DNA of 64,000 bases from Bacteroidota bacterium (lineage in GTDB: Bacteria > Bacteroidota > Bacteroidia > Cytophagales > Cyclobacteriaceae). Positions within the stretch are counted from its first letter, which is position 1. The number at the start of each line of letters is the position of its first letter. Below are positions 32,055 through 40,134 of the stretch, piece after piece. The position numbers were made by a program, and so were the translations under genes. Under the pieces are notes generated by a model, which saw only the letters and a program-made list of their open reading frames with translations, was not told the DNA's origin and searched no databases. The stretch lies in the NCBI GenBank assembly GCA_018267135.1, contig JAFDZA010000014.1, positions 186,001-250,000 of the forward strand, written 5' to 3'.

Positions 32055-32110
32055 TTGCCTGCTCGAAAATATTCTCTAGTTACTTTTTACATCTGCGTTT
32101 TACTAAGCCA

Positions 32111-32698
32111 TTGAATAGCAAAGACAATATCTTGAACCTTGAAACATCCGCCATCATTGAAGCTGTTAAGGCTGGCAGCGAAAAAATACTATTTCAAATT
32201 TATGAGACCTACCGTAATGAGTTTGTCGGTTGGGCTACTCACCACCACCAGGTAAGCGAGGAAGAAGCCAAAGACATTTTTCAGGAATCGGTAATTGCCC
32301 TGTACAAAAATGTGAAGAAGGGTAAACTTGATACGATGGAAGCCAGTATTAAGACGTATTTGTTTGGTATCGGCAAAAACATTATGCTCAATGCTATCAA
32401 AAGGAAGGGAATTGAAACTAAAGCTTTGGAGGAGTTTACGGAAAGCAATGACAACGGAATCAGTGAACATTATGAGAAGGAGCACCTTATCAATTTTGTA
32501 AAAAGACTCTATCAGGCAATGGGTTCGCCATGTAAAGAAATTCTTGAGATGTTTTACGAAAAAGGATTTGATATGGAGTCGATTGCGGTGCACATTGGCT
32601 ATAAAAACGCAGACGTGGCTAAAAAGAAAAAATACGAGTGTCTAAAAACTTTTGAAGACAGGGTAAGTAGGAGTCATTTTAAAGATATTTTAAATTAA
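32111..32698 (+). CDS. ECF-type RNA polymerase sigma factor
   Basis: This 195-residue protein has sigma-70 region 2 (residues about 25-95, with AKDIFQESVIALYKNV and TYLFGIGKNIMLN) and a region 4 helix-turn-helix (about 135-185, with SPCKEILEMFYEKGFDM). Start codon is TTG at 32111; no ATG is in frame until residue 75, inside region 2. The gene is 9 bases before the membrane/TPR protein, which I infer is its regulator. The pair faces a convergent TPR-CHAT gene that may be its target or partner. Confidence 0.85.
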   Translation: MNSKDNILNLETSAIIEAVKAGSEKILFQIYETYRNEFVGWATHHHQVSEEEAKDIFQESVIALYKNVKKGKLDTMEASIKTYLFGIGKNIMLNAIKRKGIETKALEEFTESNDNGISEHYEKEHLINFVKRLYQAMGSPCKEILEMFYEKGFDMESIAVHIGYKNADVAKKKKYECLKTFEDRVSRSHFKDILN

Positions 32699-32707
32699 AC
32701 CAAGGCT

Positions 32708-33400
32708 ATGGAAGAGTCGGAGTTAATCGATCAATTTTTAAAGAATGAGCTAACTGCGAAGGAAGCCGAGGCAGTGAATATTCGTATTCAGTATGATGCC
32801 GAATTTCAAAAAAAGATTGCTTTGCGGAAACTCGTTATGGCGGGAATCAGTGAGGCTTATGCGGAGGAACTAAAGATTAAGTTGAAAAAGGTTGACCGTT
32901 CCCTCGAAAAGAAAAACAGATTTCAATTTAGTTGGAAGATAGCGGCAGTTTTTGCCGGGGTGGTTTTGGTTGGTTCAGTACTGTTCTTTCTAAATCAAAA
33001 ACCAAACCCTTACGATTTTGATTTGGTAGAGATTGGAATTCCGAACACGATGGGGAGAACACAAAACATTGTTTTTCTAAATGCCATGAACGATTTTAAA
33101 AAAGGCGAGTACATTTCTTCGGGAGAAGTTTTTTCTGCATTGCAACGGAAGCAACCTAAAAACGATACCCTGTTATACTTTTCAGGGTTGTGCGATTTCA
33201 GAACCAAGCAAACCCGGTCGGCTATTGTTAAATTTAATTCCATGATGCCATCAAGTGAGTATTACGATAAAGCTCGTTACCACCTTGCTTTGTGTTACTG
33301 GATTGAAGGCAACCCGGCAAGGACGGCCCAAGTTCTGGAAGACATTCGGAGCGGAAATCTAAAAAAAGAGGTGGAGAAAGTTTTACAGATGCTTCGCTAA
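32708..33400 (+). CDS. Membrane-anchored TPR protein, putative sigma regulator
   Basis: This 230-residue protein has an N-terminal cytoplasmic helical part of about 75 residues (MEESELIDQFLKNELTAKEA resembles the start of anti-sigma and FecR-like proteins), one membrane helix (about residues 77-96) and a C-terminal periplasmic TPR region (for example DKARYHLALCYWIEGNPART). The layout of an N-terminal cytoplasmic helix bundle, one helix and a sensor domain fits an anti-sigma factor. It overlaps the convergent CHAT gene by 18 bases. The role is inferred from position and architecture. Confidence 0.75.
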   Translation: MEESELIDQFLKNELTAKEAEAVNIRIQYDAEFQKKIALRKLVMAGISEAYAEELKIKLKKVDRSLEKKNRFQFSWKIAAVFAGVVLVGSVLFFLNQKPNPYDFDLVEIGIPNTMGRTQNIVFLNAMNDFKKGEYISSGEVFSALQRKQPKNDTLLYFSGLCDFRTKQTRSAIVKFNSMMPSSEYYDKARYHLALCYWIEGNPARTAQVLEDIRSGNLKKEVEKVLQMLR

Positions 33401-36079
33401 TTTGTTTCGCCTGATGGAATTAAAAATAATTCCGATCAACCCCATTCCGATCAACCAGGCGATTGCTGATTTATAAAAATCGCTCGTCCATACCGGAGTG
33501 TTGGCTCCGCTCATTTGAATCCCGCCCCAATAGTAGGGGTTGGCGAGCTCATCGGTAGGAGCATTGGCTATGAATTTTAGTTTAGCATTTCTTAGCGAAA
33601 CATCCAGTTCTTTTCCTTTTTCAATTTCATCATAAAAATTTGACAGAACTTCGGCCGAGGTTTTGTCGTCCACATTCCAAAGGGTTATCAATGCACTTTG
33701 TGCACCCGTTCGGTAAAATGCCCGGGCCAGGCTGATTGTGCCATCCGATTGGTAATACGTTCCGTTGCCGGTCTGACACCCGTTTAAAATGACCAGATGC
33801 GCGCTCACTTTTGTGTGAGATAATGAGCCAATCGTTGCGCTGTCATGGTCCCCAAAATAGACAGACGAATTGTAAGGCCTTAACGAATCGTTTTTAACAT
33901 GGGCGGCTACATGCAGGATGGCTACATTACTGGAATCATTTTCGGATAAGCGTTCTGAGAATTTCCCCTTCAATTCCTGAGACTTATTTTTTACTAATGC
34001 ATACGAAAATGGAATGGAAGAAAAATGCCTTGAAATACTATAACTCGAGGCTACTCCCAGGTAACCTTGCGATTTCGATTCCGCTCTTAATAAATGACTT
34101 GGCGATAAAATGGTTCGTAAAGTAAAACGCTTCAGCAAATAGCTTAACTCCTTGTAACTTTTAATATTTAAGGTGTCGGTTACCAGGGCATCCCAGGCAA
34201 TATTTTGGAGAAAGCTGTCTGAACAAATAATTAAATGATTTTCCTCTTTCGGAATTTTAGAGAGCAAGGAATCTAATGTTTCAGTATAGATACGATTAGA
34301 AATTTTTGCATATTCTTTGGGAGAAGCAGAAGTATTCCATTTTTTCATCAGCCTGGTAAGACTTATGAAATTATCCTGCAGTTTGTGTTTTGTCATACTA
34401 AATGTATTTCCATGGATGGTAATAGTGAGCAGATAGTTTAAGTTGAGGTAGTAGAAATCAATTAAGGTGGCGCCTTCCTTTCTCAACCGGTCTTGTAGAT
34501 CTTTAATTCGAAGGGTATCTGATATTTGGCGCGATAGATTTACCTGAGCAAGTTTCAGACCATTGTCGTTTTCGGGGATTGTAGGCAAAGCATTAGTCAA
34601 TTCAGCATTGGTCAAAGATGGTATCATTTTCAAAATATTCTGTTTCACCAATTTCAATTCCTCATTTAAAACAGAATGACTAATTTCTTTTGAAAGGATT
34701 GGATTGAAATCATTTCTGTTTAGGTAGGCATATTTCGACTTCGCTAATAACCCATACACGTCTTTGACATAGTTTTGATCTGAGGTTACTATGTACAACT
34801 TGAATGCTATCTCAAGGAGGTCATGATAGGAGTTTAAAGAGTACATATAATTTCGAAATGACGACTCCTCTTCGTTGCCCGCTTTTGAAATAAGATACAT
34901 ATTAAACCTTAGTGTGTATTTATAATATTGATAAGCTTGGATAAGATCATCTACATGTTTGCTCATTTCATATTTCTTGAAATAATATCCCGCCTTTATT
35001 CTAATTAACGAAGCAAACCAATTATCGTCAAGGGTTGGCTGGAGTTGAGGCAAATCAGATGGGGTACTGATCTTGAAATTAGGCACAAGCTTTTCAATGC
35101 CCCTGTTAACAGTTGCAATAGCAGAATCGGGCAAGCCATATCTGTGAAATAAAACAGCCATAACCCAATACTTCAAGGCCTGATCATTGGGCGAGCCATA
35201 CGTTTGAAGCAGGGAAAGACTTTTTCGGTAATTTGTCAATGCATTTTTAAAGAACAGCTCCTTATTAATTCCCATTTCGTTGCTGTATGAATTGCCGAGA
35301 TTGTGGAAAACTTTTGCTTCCATCAGCCTATCCGGTGTAGGCTGAGATTTGATAAGGGAAAGAGCCGTATCATAATAAGCCCTTGAGAGTTCATATTGAG
35401 CTAATCTCTTCTTGCGCTCATGGGTGCCAGTCGGTATGTCGCTGCCTACCGGGTGAAAGAAATACCCCATCATATTATAAATTCTCGGCAAGAGGTAGCG
35501 GGATGTTTTTTTGTCAACTTTGGCAAGTCGTAATGACTTTGCTAACCAATAGTAACAACTATCATTTTGATTAGGCACAGCCTTATAATATCTTGACAGG
35601 TGCAGGTAATCTTCCGCTAAATATTTTTCAGGAAGACTGAGTTTTCTTTTTTCGCCTATTGAGTTTTGAATGGCGTATTTGAATTCGGTAAATCTTGAAG
35701 CCGCGTATAAAGCTTCGGCTTCGGCCAGGTAGTTCTCAGCCAAAATCGGAGAAAGCTTCTCAATTTTAATCTTGATTAACTTCTGGTTTTCATGTAACAT
35801 TTCCAGCGCCAGATTTACCCCGCCATAGTTTCGAACGATGTCGGCCATCTTTACCCGGCAGAGGGCATAGTTGGCTATATCGTTTTTTGCTTTAAACTTT
35901 TCAGACAACGAAATAAAAATCGGGAGGGCCTTATCAAACTGGGAGGCTTGATGATATTGCAGGGCTGCTTGCAGCGAATCGGAAACGGAAGCAGAGGCAG
36001 AACGGCTTCCCAAAATCAGCACCCCAATCAGACAGAAGATTTTTAATATGTAGGCAATCCGGGAATTGAAATAGGACAT
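33383..36079 (-). CDS. Exported TPR-CHAT (caspase-like) protein with C-terminal membrane helix
   Basis: This 898-residue protein has a signal-like N-terminus (MSYFNSRIAYILKIF...), about 500 residues of TPR-like helices, and a C-terminal CHAT peptidase-like domain with candidate catalytic H727 (LHVAAH) and C768 (LNGCQTGNG), plus the fold signature ITLWNVDD. A membrane helix lies at about 871-888. The CHAT domain would therefore sit outside the cytoplasm, tethered at the C-terminus. I start it at ATG 36079; the frame is open further upstream into tRNA-Ser. The convergent sigma and TPR genes suggest a regulated module. Confidence 0.85.
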   Translation of the reverse strand: MSYFNSRIAYILKIFCLIGVLILGSRSASASVSDSLQAALQYHQASQFDKALPIFISLSEKFKAKNDIANYALCRVKMADIVRNYGGVNLALEMLHENQKLIKIKIEKLSPILAENYLAEAEALYAASRFTEFKYAIQNSIGEKRKLSLPEKYLAEDYLHLSRYYKAVPNQNDSCYYWLAKSLRLAKVDKKTSRYLLPRIYNMMGYFFHPVGSDIPTGTHERKKRLAQYELSRAYYDTALSLIKSQPTPDRLMEAKVFHNLGNSYSNEMGINKELFFKNALTNYRKSLSLLQTYGSPNDQALKYWVMAVLFHRYGLPDSAIATVNRGIEKLVPNFKISTPSDLPQLQPTLDDNWFASLIRIKAGYYFKKYEMSKHVDDLIQAYQYYKYTLRFNMYLISKAGNEEESSFRNYMYSLNSYHDLLEIAFKLYIVTSDQNYVKDVYGLLAKSKYAYLNRNDFNPILSKEISHSVLNEELKLVKQNILKMIPSLTNAELTNALPTIPENDNGLKLAQVNLSRQISDTLRIKDLQDRLRKEGATLIDFYYLNLNYLLTITIHGNTFSMTKHKLQDNFISLTRLMKKWNTSASPKEYAKISNRIYTETLDSLLSKIPKEENHLIICSDSFLQNIAWDALVTDTLNIKSYKELSYLLKRFTLRTILSPSHLLRAESKSQGYLGVASSYSISRHFSSIPFSYALVKNKSQELKGKFSERLSENDSSNVAILHVAAHVKNDSLRPYNSSVYFGDHDSATIGSLSHTKVSAHLVILNGCQTGNGTYYQSDGTISLARAFYRTGAQSALITLWNVDDKTSAEVLSNFYDEIEKGKELDVSLRNAKLKFIANAPTDELANPYYWGGIQMSGANTPVWTSDFYKSAIAWLIGMGLIGIIFNSIRRNKLAKHL

Positions 36080-36168
36080 ACTCAAAGATAGAAACAACAA
36101 TTGAGATGGAACGAGAAGGGTGTGATCGGAAGCAAGGAATAACGGACGCTTCTCTAAAAAATTACCTG

Positions 36169-36255
36169 CGGAGAGGGAGGGATTCGAACCCTCGGTGCAG
36201 TTGCCCGCACAACGGTTTTCGAGACCGTCCCATTCGGCCACTCTGGCACCTCTCC
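36169..36255 (-). tRNA. tRNA-Ser (anticodon CGA)
   Basis: An 87-base cloverleaf with a long variable arm, typical of serine tRNA. Acceptor GGAGAGG pairs with CCTCTCC and the discriminator is G. The anticodon loop CTCGAAA gives anticodon CGA (reads UCG). The T-loop is GTTCGAATC. A -7 box (TAGATTTG) lies upstream at 36267-36274. Confidence 0.95.
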
Positions 36256-36266
36256 GAATGAAGCGC

Positions 36267-36274
36267 CAAATCTA
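36267..36274 (-). promoter_or_regulatory. -7 element of the tRNA-Ser promoter
   Basis: TAGATTTG on the minus strand matches the Bacteroidota -7 consensus and sits 11 bases before the tRNA. No good TTTG is present 19 bases upstream, so the -33 element is weak. Confidence 0.45.
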
Positions 36275-36342
36275 CATAACATAAACTGAAATTTAGTTCT
36301 AAACTATTTTATATTTTGCGCTCGAATTGATTTTATAAAAAA

Positions 36343-36912
36343 ATGAAAAATCCGATTGCAACCTTTCTTACACCGCTCATTATCCTGCTGCTCACCTCGT
36401 GCGCGAAAGAAAGTGCTTCGCCCTCGGCTGCTCAGGCCAACACCACTTTGTTAGCCGGCCCGGCCGGCAGCAGTAAAAACTGGAGCCTGCTCTCTATTAC
36501 CGATAGCGGAGGAGGAGCCACTTATACGTGGAGCGCTACTTCAACCACTCCCGTTCCGGCTTGCGAGCTGGATAATATTTTTCAGTTCTCGAATAATTCA
36601 CTGCAAAGCTACACGCAATCTGAAGGCGCTACTTCCTGCCAATCGTCTGATCCGGCTACGGTAGAAAGCGGCAGCTGGGCTTTTACCAACGATGGTAAAA
36701 CATTATTGGTAGAGGCCTTTGTAAACGTCAGCGATTCGCAAACCGCCAGCCCGGCCGAACCCTTTTTATTGTATATGATCTTAGCCGAAGCCGGCCCGCT
36801 ATCGGTATCGAAGATTACTTCTACAAGTCTTTCCCTTTCGTATGGATATACCGATACTTCCGTCAACCCTTCCACTTCGCACACGGTTACGCTGGCGTTG
36901 GTTAGTAGGTAA
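36343..36912 (+). CDS. Lipoprotein of unknown function
   Basis: This 189-residue protein has a lipoprotein signal (LLLTSC, lipidated C20). The mature part is beta-rich and serine/threonine-rich and resembles lipocalin-like Bacteroidota lipoproteins, with WSLLSITDSGGG and an internal cysteine pair (near residues 78 and 90) that may form a disulfide. Likely anchored in the outer membrane or at the periplasmic face. Function unknown. Confidence 0.75.
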   Translation: MKNPIATFLTPLIILLLTSCAKESASPSAAQANTTLLAGPAGSSKNWSLLSITDSGGGATYTWSATSTTPVPACELDNIFQFSNNSLQSYTQSEGATSCQSSDPATVESGSWAFTNDGKTLLVEAFVNVSDSQTASPAEPFLLYMILAEAGPLSVSKITSTSLSLSYGYTDTSVNPSTSHTVTLALVSR

Positions 36913-37552
36913 TGTTATTTTGATATGCCTGTATCCCTTGTTTTTACCGGCTCAAAGTAAAGAGATGAAGTACCTTGCCTTAGGCGATTCATATACTATT
37001 GGCGAAAGTGTGCCACCTGCTGGCAGTTGGCCTCACCAGTTAGCCCGGTTGCTTTCCAACGAAAAGATATCGGTAGTACCCAAGGTTATTGCCACTACCG
37101 GCTGGCGCACCGATAATCTGGCGAATGCCATCGGCATTGCCCAACTTAAAAGTGAATATGATTTAGTTTCGCTGCTGATCGGAGTAAATAATCAATACCA
37201 GGGGCGGTCGGTAGATGAGTTTTCAATCGGGTTTGAAGAACTCCTCAAAACATCAATTGGTCTGGCCAGGGGCAACCGGAAAAATGTTTTTGTGGTTTCA
37301 ATTCCTGATTATGGATATTCTCCTTTCGGTGAAAAACGGAAAGAAACGATTTCCGCTGCCATTGATCAGTTTAATTATACAGCCAAAAAAATAGCTGAAA
37401 AATATGGAGTGTTGTTTATTGATATTACACCCGTTTCGCGCGAGGGCTTAATTCATCCCGAACTGATTGCTACAGACGGCCTTCATCCTTCCGAAAAAAT
37501 GTATGCCCGCTGGGCCAGCCAGATGGCCACCTTACTTAAGAGGCCGAGATAA
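36842..37552 (+). CDS. SGNH/GDSL-type esterase or lipase
   Basis: The protein has the SGNH hydrolase pattern: block I ALGDSYTIG, block III GVNNQYQG and block V DGLHPSE. It would hydrolyse an ester, possibly lipid or polysaccharide acetyl. The start is uncertain. ATG 36842 gives a convincing signal peptide (arginine-rich RTRLRWRW, hydrophobic core, ending LPAQ) but overlaps the lipoprotein gene by 71 bases. TTG 36920 or ATG 36965 avoid the overlap but lose the signal. It converges with the PAP2 gene, overlapping it by 21 bases. Confidence 0.8.
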   Translation: MDIPILPSTLPLRTRLRWRWLVGNVILICLYPLFLPAQSKEMKYLALGDSYTIGESVPPAGSWPHQLARLLSNEKISVVPKVIATTGWRTDNLANAIGIAQLKSEYDLVSLLIGVNNQYQGRSVDEFSIGFEELLKTSIGLARGNRKNVFVVSIPDYGYSPFGEKRKETISAAIDQFNYTAKKIAEKYGVLFIDITPVSREGLIHPELIATDGLHPSEKMYARWASQMATLLKRPR

Positions 37553-38131
37553 TTTTTTTTTAGCTCGATGGATGAGCCCGGCAGAAAATTGAAAGCCCAG
37601 CCAGCCGCTAAGCATACCAATTAATGAGCCTGCCAGAATATCTCCGGGGTAATGCACCCCCAGGTAAATGCGGGTGTAAGTCATGAATACAGCCCAAAAG
37701 AAAATAAGAAATGAATACCGGTAAAAAGGTTTTAGCCAAAGCCAGATAAACAGGGCCGTGCCAAATGTATTGGCGGCATGGCTGGATGCAAAGCCATAAA
37801 GCCCGCCCGTATAGTTATTAACTAAATGAACAAGTCCCTGCAACGAAGGCTCGCGCGATGGACGCAGACGTGCAAAGAAAGGCTTCATCAGAGAGCCGGT
37901 AACCTGATCGGCTAACAGAATAGTAAGGGCGGCTCCCGCTAAGATGTACCATCCGTTTACTTTATATTTTTTAAAAATTAAAAGAATTAAAAAAAGATAG
38001 AGGGGAAGCCAAATGAGGGTTTGGGTGCAATAGTACATTACCGGATCCCAAAAAGAATTGTGAAACCCATTGAGGTACAGTAATAATTTTTTGTCTAGTT
38101 CGATCACCTCATTCATAAGTATCTGATACAT
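37532..38131 (-). CDS. PAP2-family membrane phosphatase
   Basis: This 199-residue integral membrane protein has the three PAP2 phosphatase motifs: KPFFARLRPS (start of motif 1), GFASSHAAN (motif 2, catalytic H) and TRIYLGVHYPGD (motif 3). Five to six membrane helices are predicted. It would remove phosphate from a lipid phosphate such as undecaprenyl pyrophosphate or phosphatidic acid. A second ATG at 38116 is an alternative start; the first overlaps the histidine kinase stop. The kinase is directly upstream, so they are probably co-transcribed. Confidence 0.88.
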   Translation of the reverse strand: MYQILMNEVIELDKKLLLYLNGFHNSFWDPVMYYCTQTLIWLPLYLFLILLIFKKYKVNGWYILAGAALTILLADQVTGSLMKPFFARLRPSREPSLQGLVHLVNNYTGGLYGFASSHAANTFGTALFIWLWLKPFYRYSFLIFFWAVFMTYTRIYLGVHYPGDILAGSLIGMLSGWLGFQFSAGLIHRAKKKLSRPLK

Positions 38132-40124
38132 TGTATTTTTCCAGCCACTCTACGGCATCTTCAGCGTTGCTAAAAAATGAGCAAGTTATTTGGTTTGCTT
38201 CTACCGCTTGTTTAATCCGGATCAGGTAATCCTGATTGCTCGGATGCGAGCCATAGACATTGGCAATTCGAAGGAGCCCGTTTTTAACAGCGTCAGGTAA
38301 AACATTGGTTAGCACCCACTGCTGATTTTCAGGACTGACGTAACCCTGATTGCTGATATCGGAAAGCCAGGAAGAAGTTTTATAAAGGCGGATCATATCC
38401 TGTGCTTTTATAAAAAGCTGTCGGTATTCTTCGCTGGTTGGCTGTCTTTTCCAACTAATTCCAACGGCATTCAAACGGGCATTGTAAAATAAGGTACCAA
38501 AGGCATCTTCAAAAAATACCTGTTCTTCAATTTCTATCTGTTCCGGTTCGCTAAAAGTTACGGTAAACGTAGTACCCGTATGCAGTTGGCTGACTACTTC
38601 TACTTTTCCGCCCATCATCTCGGTTTGCAGTTTTACCAGATACAGCCCCAGCCCTTTGCCTTCAGTGTGGGTGTGGTATCTTTTATAAAGACCAAAAATA
38701 TTCCGATTGAACTGTGCCAGATCCATTCCCAGCCCGTTATCTGAAACTTTTAAAATGATGGTGTTATTTTCTAAATAGGTTTTTACAGTAAGATGGAGTG
38801 GCCTGAGAGGAGATCGGTATTTAATGGCATTGCTGCAAAGGTTATACAAAATGCTGGTAAGAATAGGGCGCACGGTATAGACTATGGGAGCTGATTTGAA
38901 ATCGCATTCAATGCGCATATCCGGTGTAGTAAACGAAGTAAGGCTTCGCATCACCAATGCCCACTCTGTTTGAAAAAATACTTTTTCGCGTATACGGTGA
39001 AGGTCGGTTCGGATATCAATGATTTTACCTAAGTCGCGAATAACATCATCCAGTTCCTGCGAAGACTGCTTCACTAACTTCACCAATTCCAGTTGTGTGC
39101 CGGTTAAGTGGCTCAGGTCTTTCTCCATCAGGTTGGTTAACCCCAGCAGACGGGCCAGCGGGCCGCGCAGATTATGCGAGATAGAATAAGAGAACTGCTG
39201 TAATTCAATATTCGTTTTAATTAATTGCTCATTAGATTGCGTTAATTCTTTGTGTCGTTCTGTTAACTCACTACGCAAGCCGCTCTGAATTTCCAAAAGC
39301 GCTTCCTTTTGCTTTTCTATAATTTGGTTCGCCACCACCAATTGTTCTTGCTTGGCCAGCAGCTCTTCGGTTTGAATTTTTATTTCGCTGTTTTGCTCGG
39401 CAATTTCCTGTTTTTGTTTTTCAAGATGGGTATTAGCCTTATTTAAAAAGGCAATGAGGGTGTCATTATTTCCTAAGGCGGTGTCGCTTATTTTTTTTTC
39501 GGAAAAGACGGCCAGCAGAATAAATACATAAGCCGACAAACTAAAAAAATTAGCCGACATATAATATTCTGGGCTGCCTCCTACGAGGGCATCATACCCT
39601 ACACCCACTGCATTATAGATCGGATCTAGTAGAGCCAGGCAAATAAAATTTAGCAATAAAGTAAAGAAGAGGAGTTTCTTTTCTTTATCGGGTATAACCA
39701 TCAATGGCACTGCCATGCACGCTATTAAAAAGAAACGGACATCAAAATAATTAAAAACCTTTATGTTGTGAGGATAGAGCAGCTTGTGCGAAACAGATAA
39801 CGCCACCAACGAAACCGTAGGAAACGTACTGGTTAGCACCCGGCTGGCACGGTAATACATAAAATAATTCAAAAAGACCGGAAGCAAGTAAATTAAACAG
39901 CAGAATAAGAGAAGCACTCTGTATTCTTTTTCGCTGATATGCCGGATCATGTTTACCGAAGCAATGGCCACCATGGTAAAGCATATCAGGTTTGTGATGG
40001 TAATATTTCGATGCTCTACCGTGGTATGTTTCGGGGTTGACCCGATAGATAAAATATGAAAAATGGAATTGCGCAGAAAGTTGAAGGCTTTGTAATTCGA
40101 ACAAATATCCCAAAATTTAGGCAA
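38109..40124 (-). CDS. Sensor histidine kinase with 7TM-like N-terminus and C-terminal STAS-like domain
   Basis: This 671-residue protein starts with about six to seven membrane helices, then a coiled-coil of about 70 residues, a HisKA-like dimerisation domain with H317 (SISHNLRGPLARL) and an ATPase domain with DNGLGMD and GKGLGLYLVK. The C-terminal 130 residues form an extra mixed domain resembling SpoIIAA/STAS-like modules. No response regulator is adjacent, so its partner is elsewhere. The start is TTG at 40124; no ATG is in frame before the first membrane helix. Its start is only 10 bases from the divergent flavoprotein start. Confidence 0.82.
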   Translation of the reverse strand: MPKFWDICSNYKAFNFLRNSIFHILSIGSTPKHTTVEHRNITITNLICFTMVAIASVNMIRHISEKEYRVLLLFCCLIYLLPVFLNYFMYYRASRVLTSTFPTVSLVALSVSHKLLYPHNIKVFNYFDVRFFLIACMAVPLMVIPDKEKKLLFFTLLLNFICLALLDPIYNAVGVGYDALVGGSPEYYMSANFFSLSAYVFILLAVFSEKKISDTALGNNDTLIAFLNKANTHLEKQKQEIAEQNSEIKIQTEELLAKQEQLVVANQIIEKQKEALLEIQSGLRSELTERHKELTQSNEQLIKTNIELQQFSYSISHNLRGPLARLLGLTNLMEKDLSHLTGTQLELVKLVKQSSQELDDVIRDLGKIIDIRTDLHRIREKVFFQTEWALVMRSLTSFTTPDMRIECDFKSAPIVYTVRPILTSILYNLCSNAIKYRSPLRPLHLTVKTYLENNTIILKVSDNGLGMDLAQFNRNIFGLYKRYHTHTEGKGLGLYLVKLQTEMMGGKVEVVSQLHTGTTFTVTFSEPEQIEIEEQVFFEDAFGTLFYNARLNAVGISWKRQPTSEEYRQLFIKAQDMIRLYKTSSWLSDISNQGYVSPENQQWVLTNVLPDAVKNGLLRIANVYGSHPSNQDYLIRIKQAVEANQITCSFFSNAEDAVEWLEKYNVSDTYE

Positions 40125-40134
40125 AATCTTGTCT

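Noticed and set aside
33383..36079. CHAT gene as a gasdermin-type defence system
   Set aside because: No gasdermin-like short pore protein, nucleotide sensor or other defence gene is adjacent; the context is a sigma factor and a TPR protein.
36080..36241. Extended N-terminus of the CHAT gene
   Set aside because: The extension runs into tRNA-Ser (36169-36255), so the frame is open only by chance.
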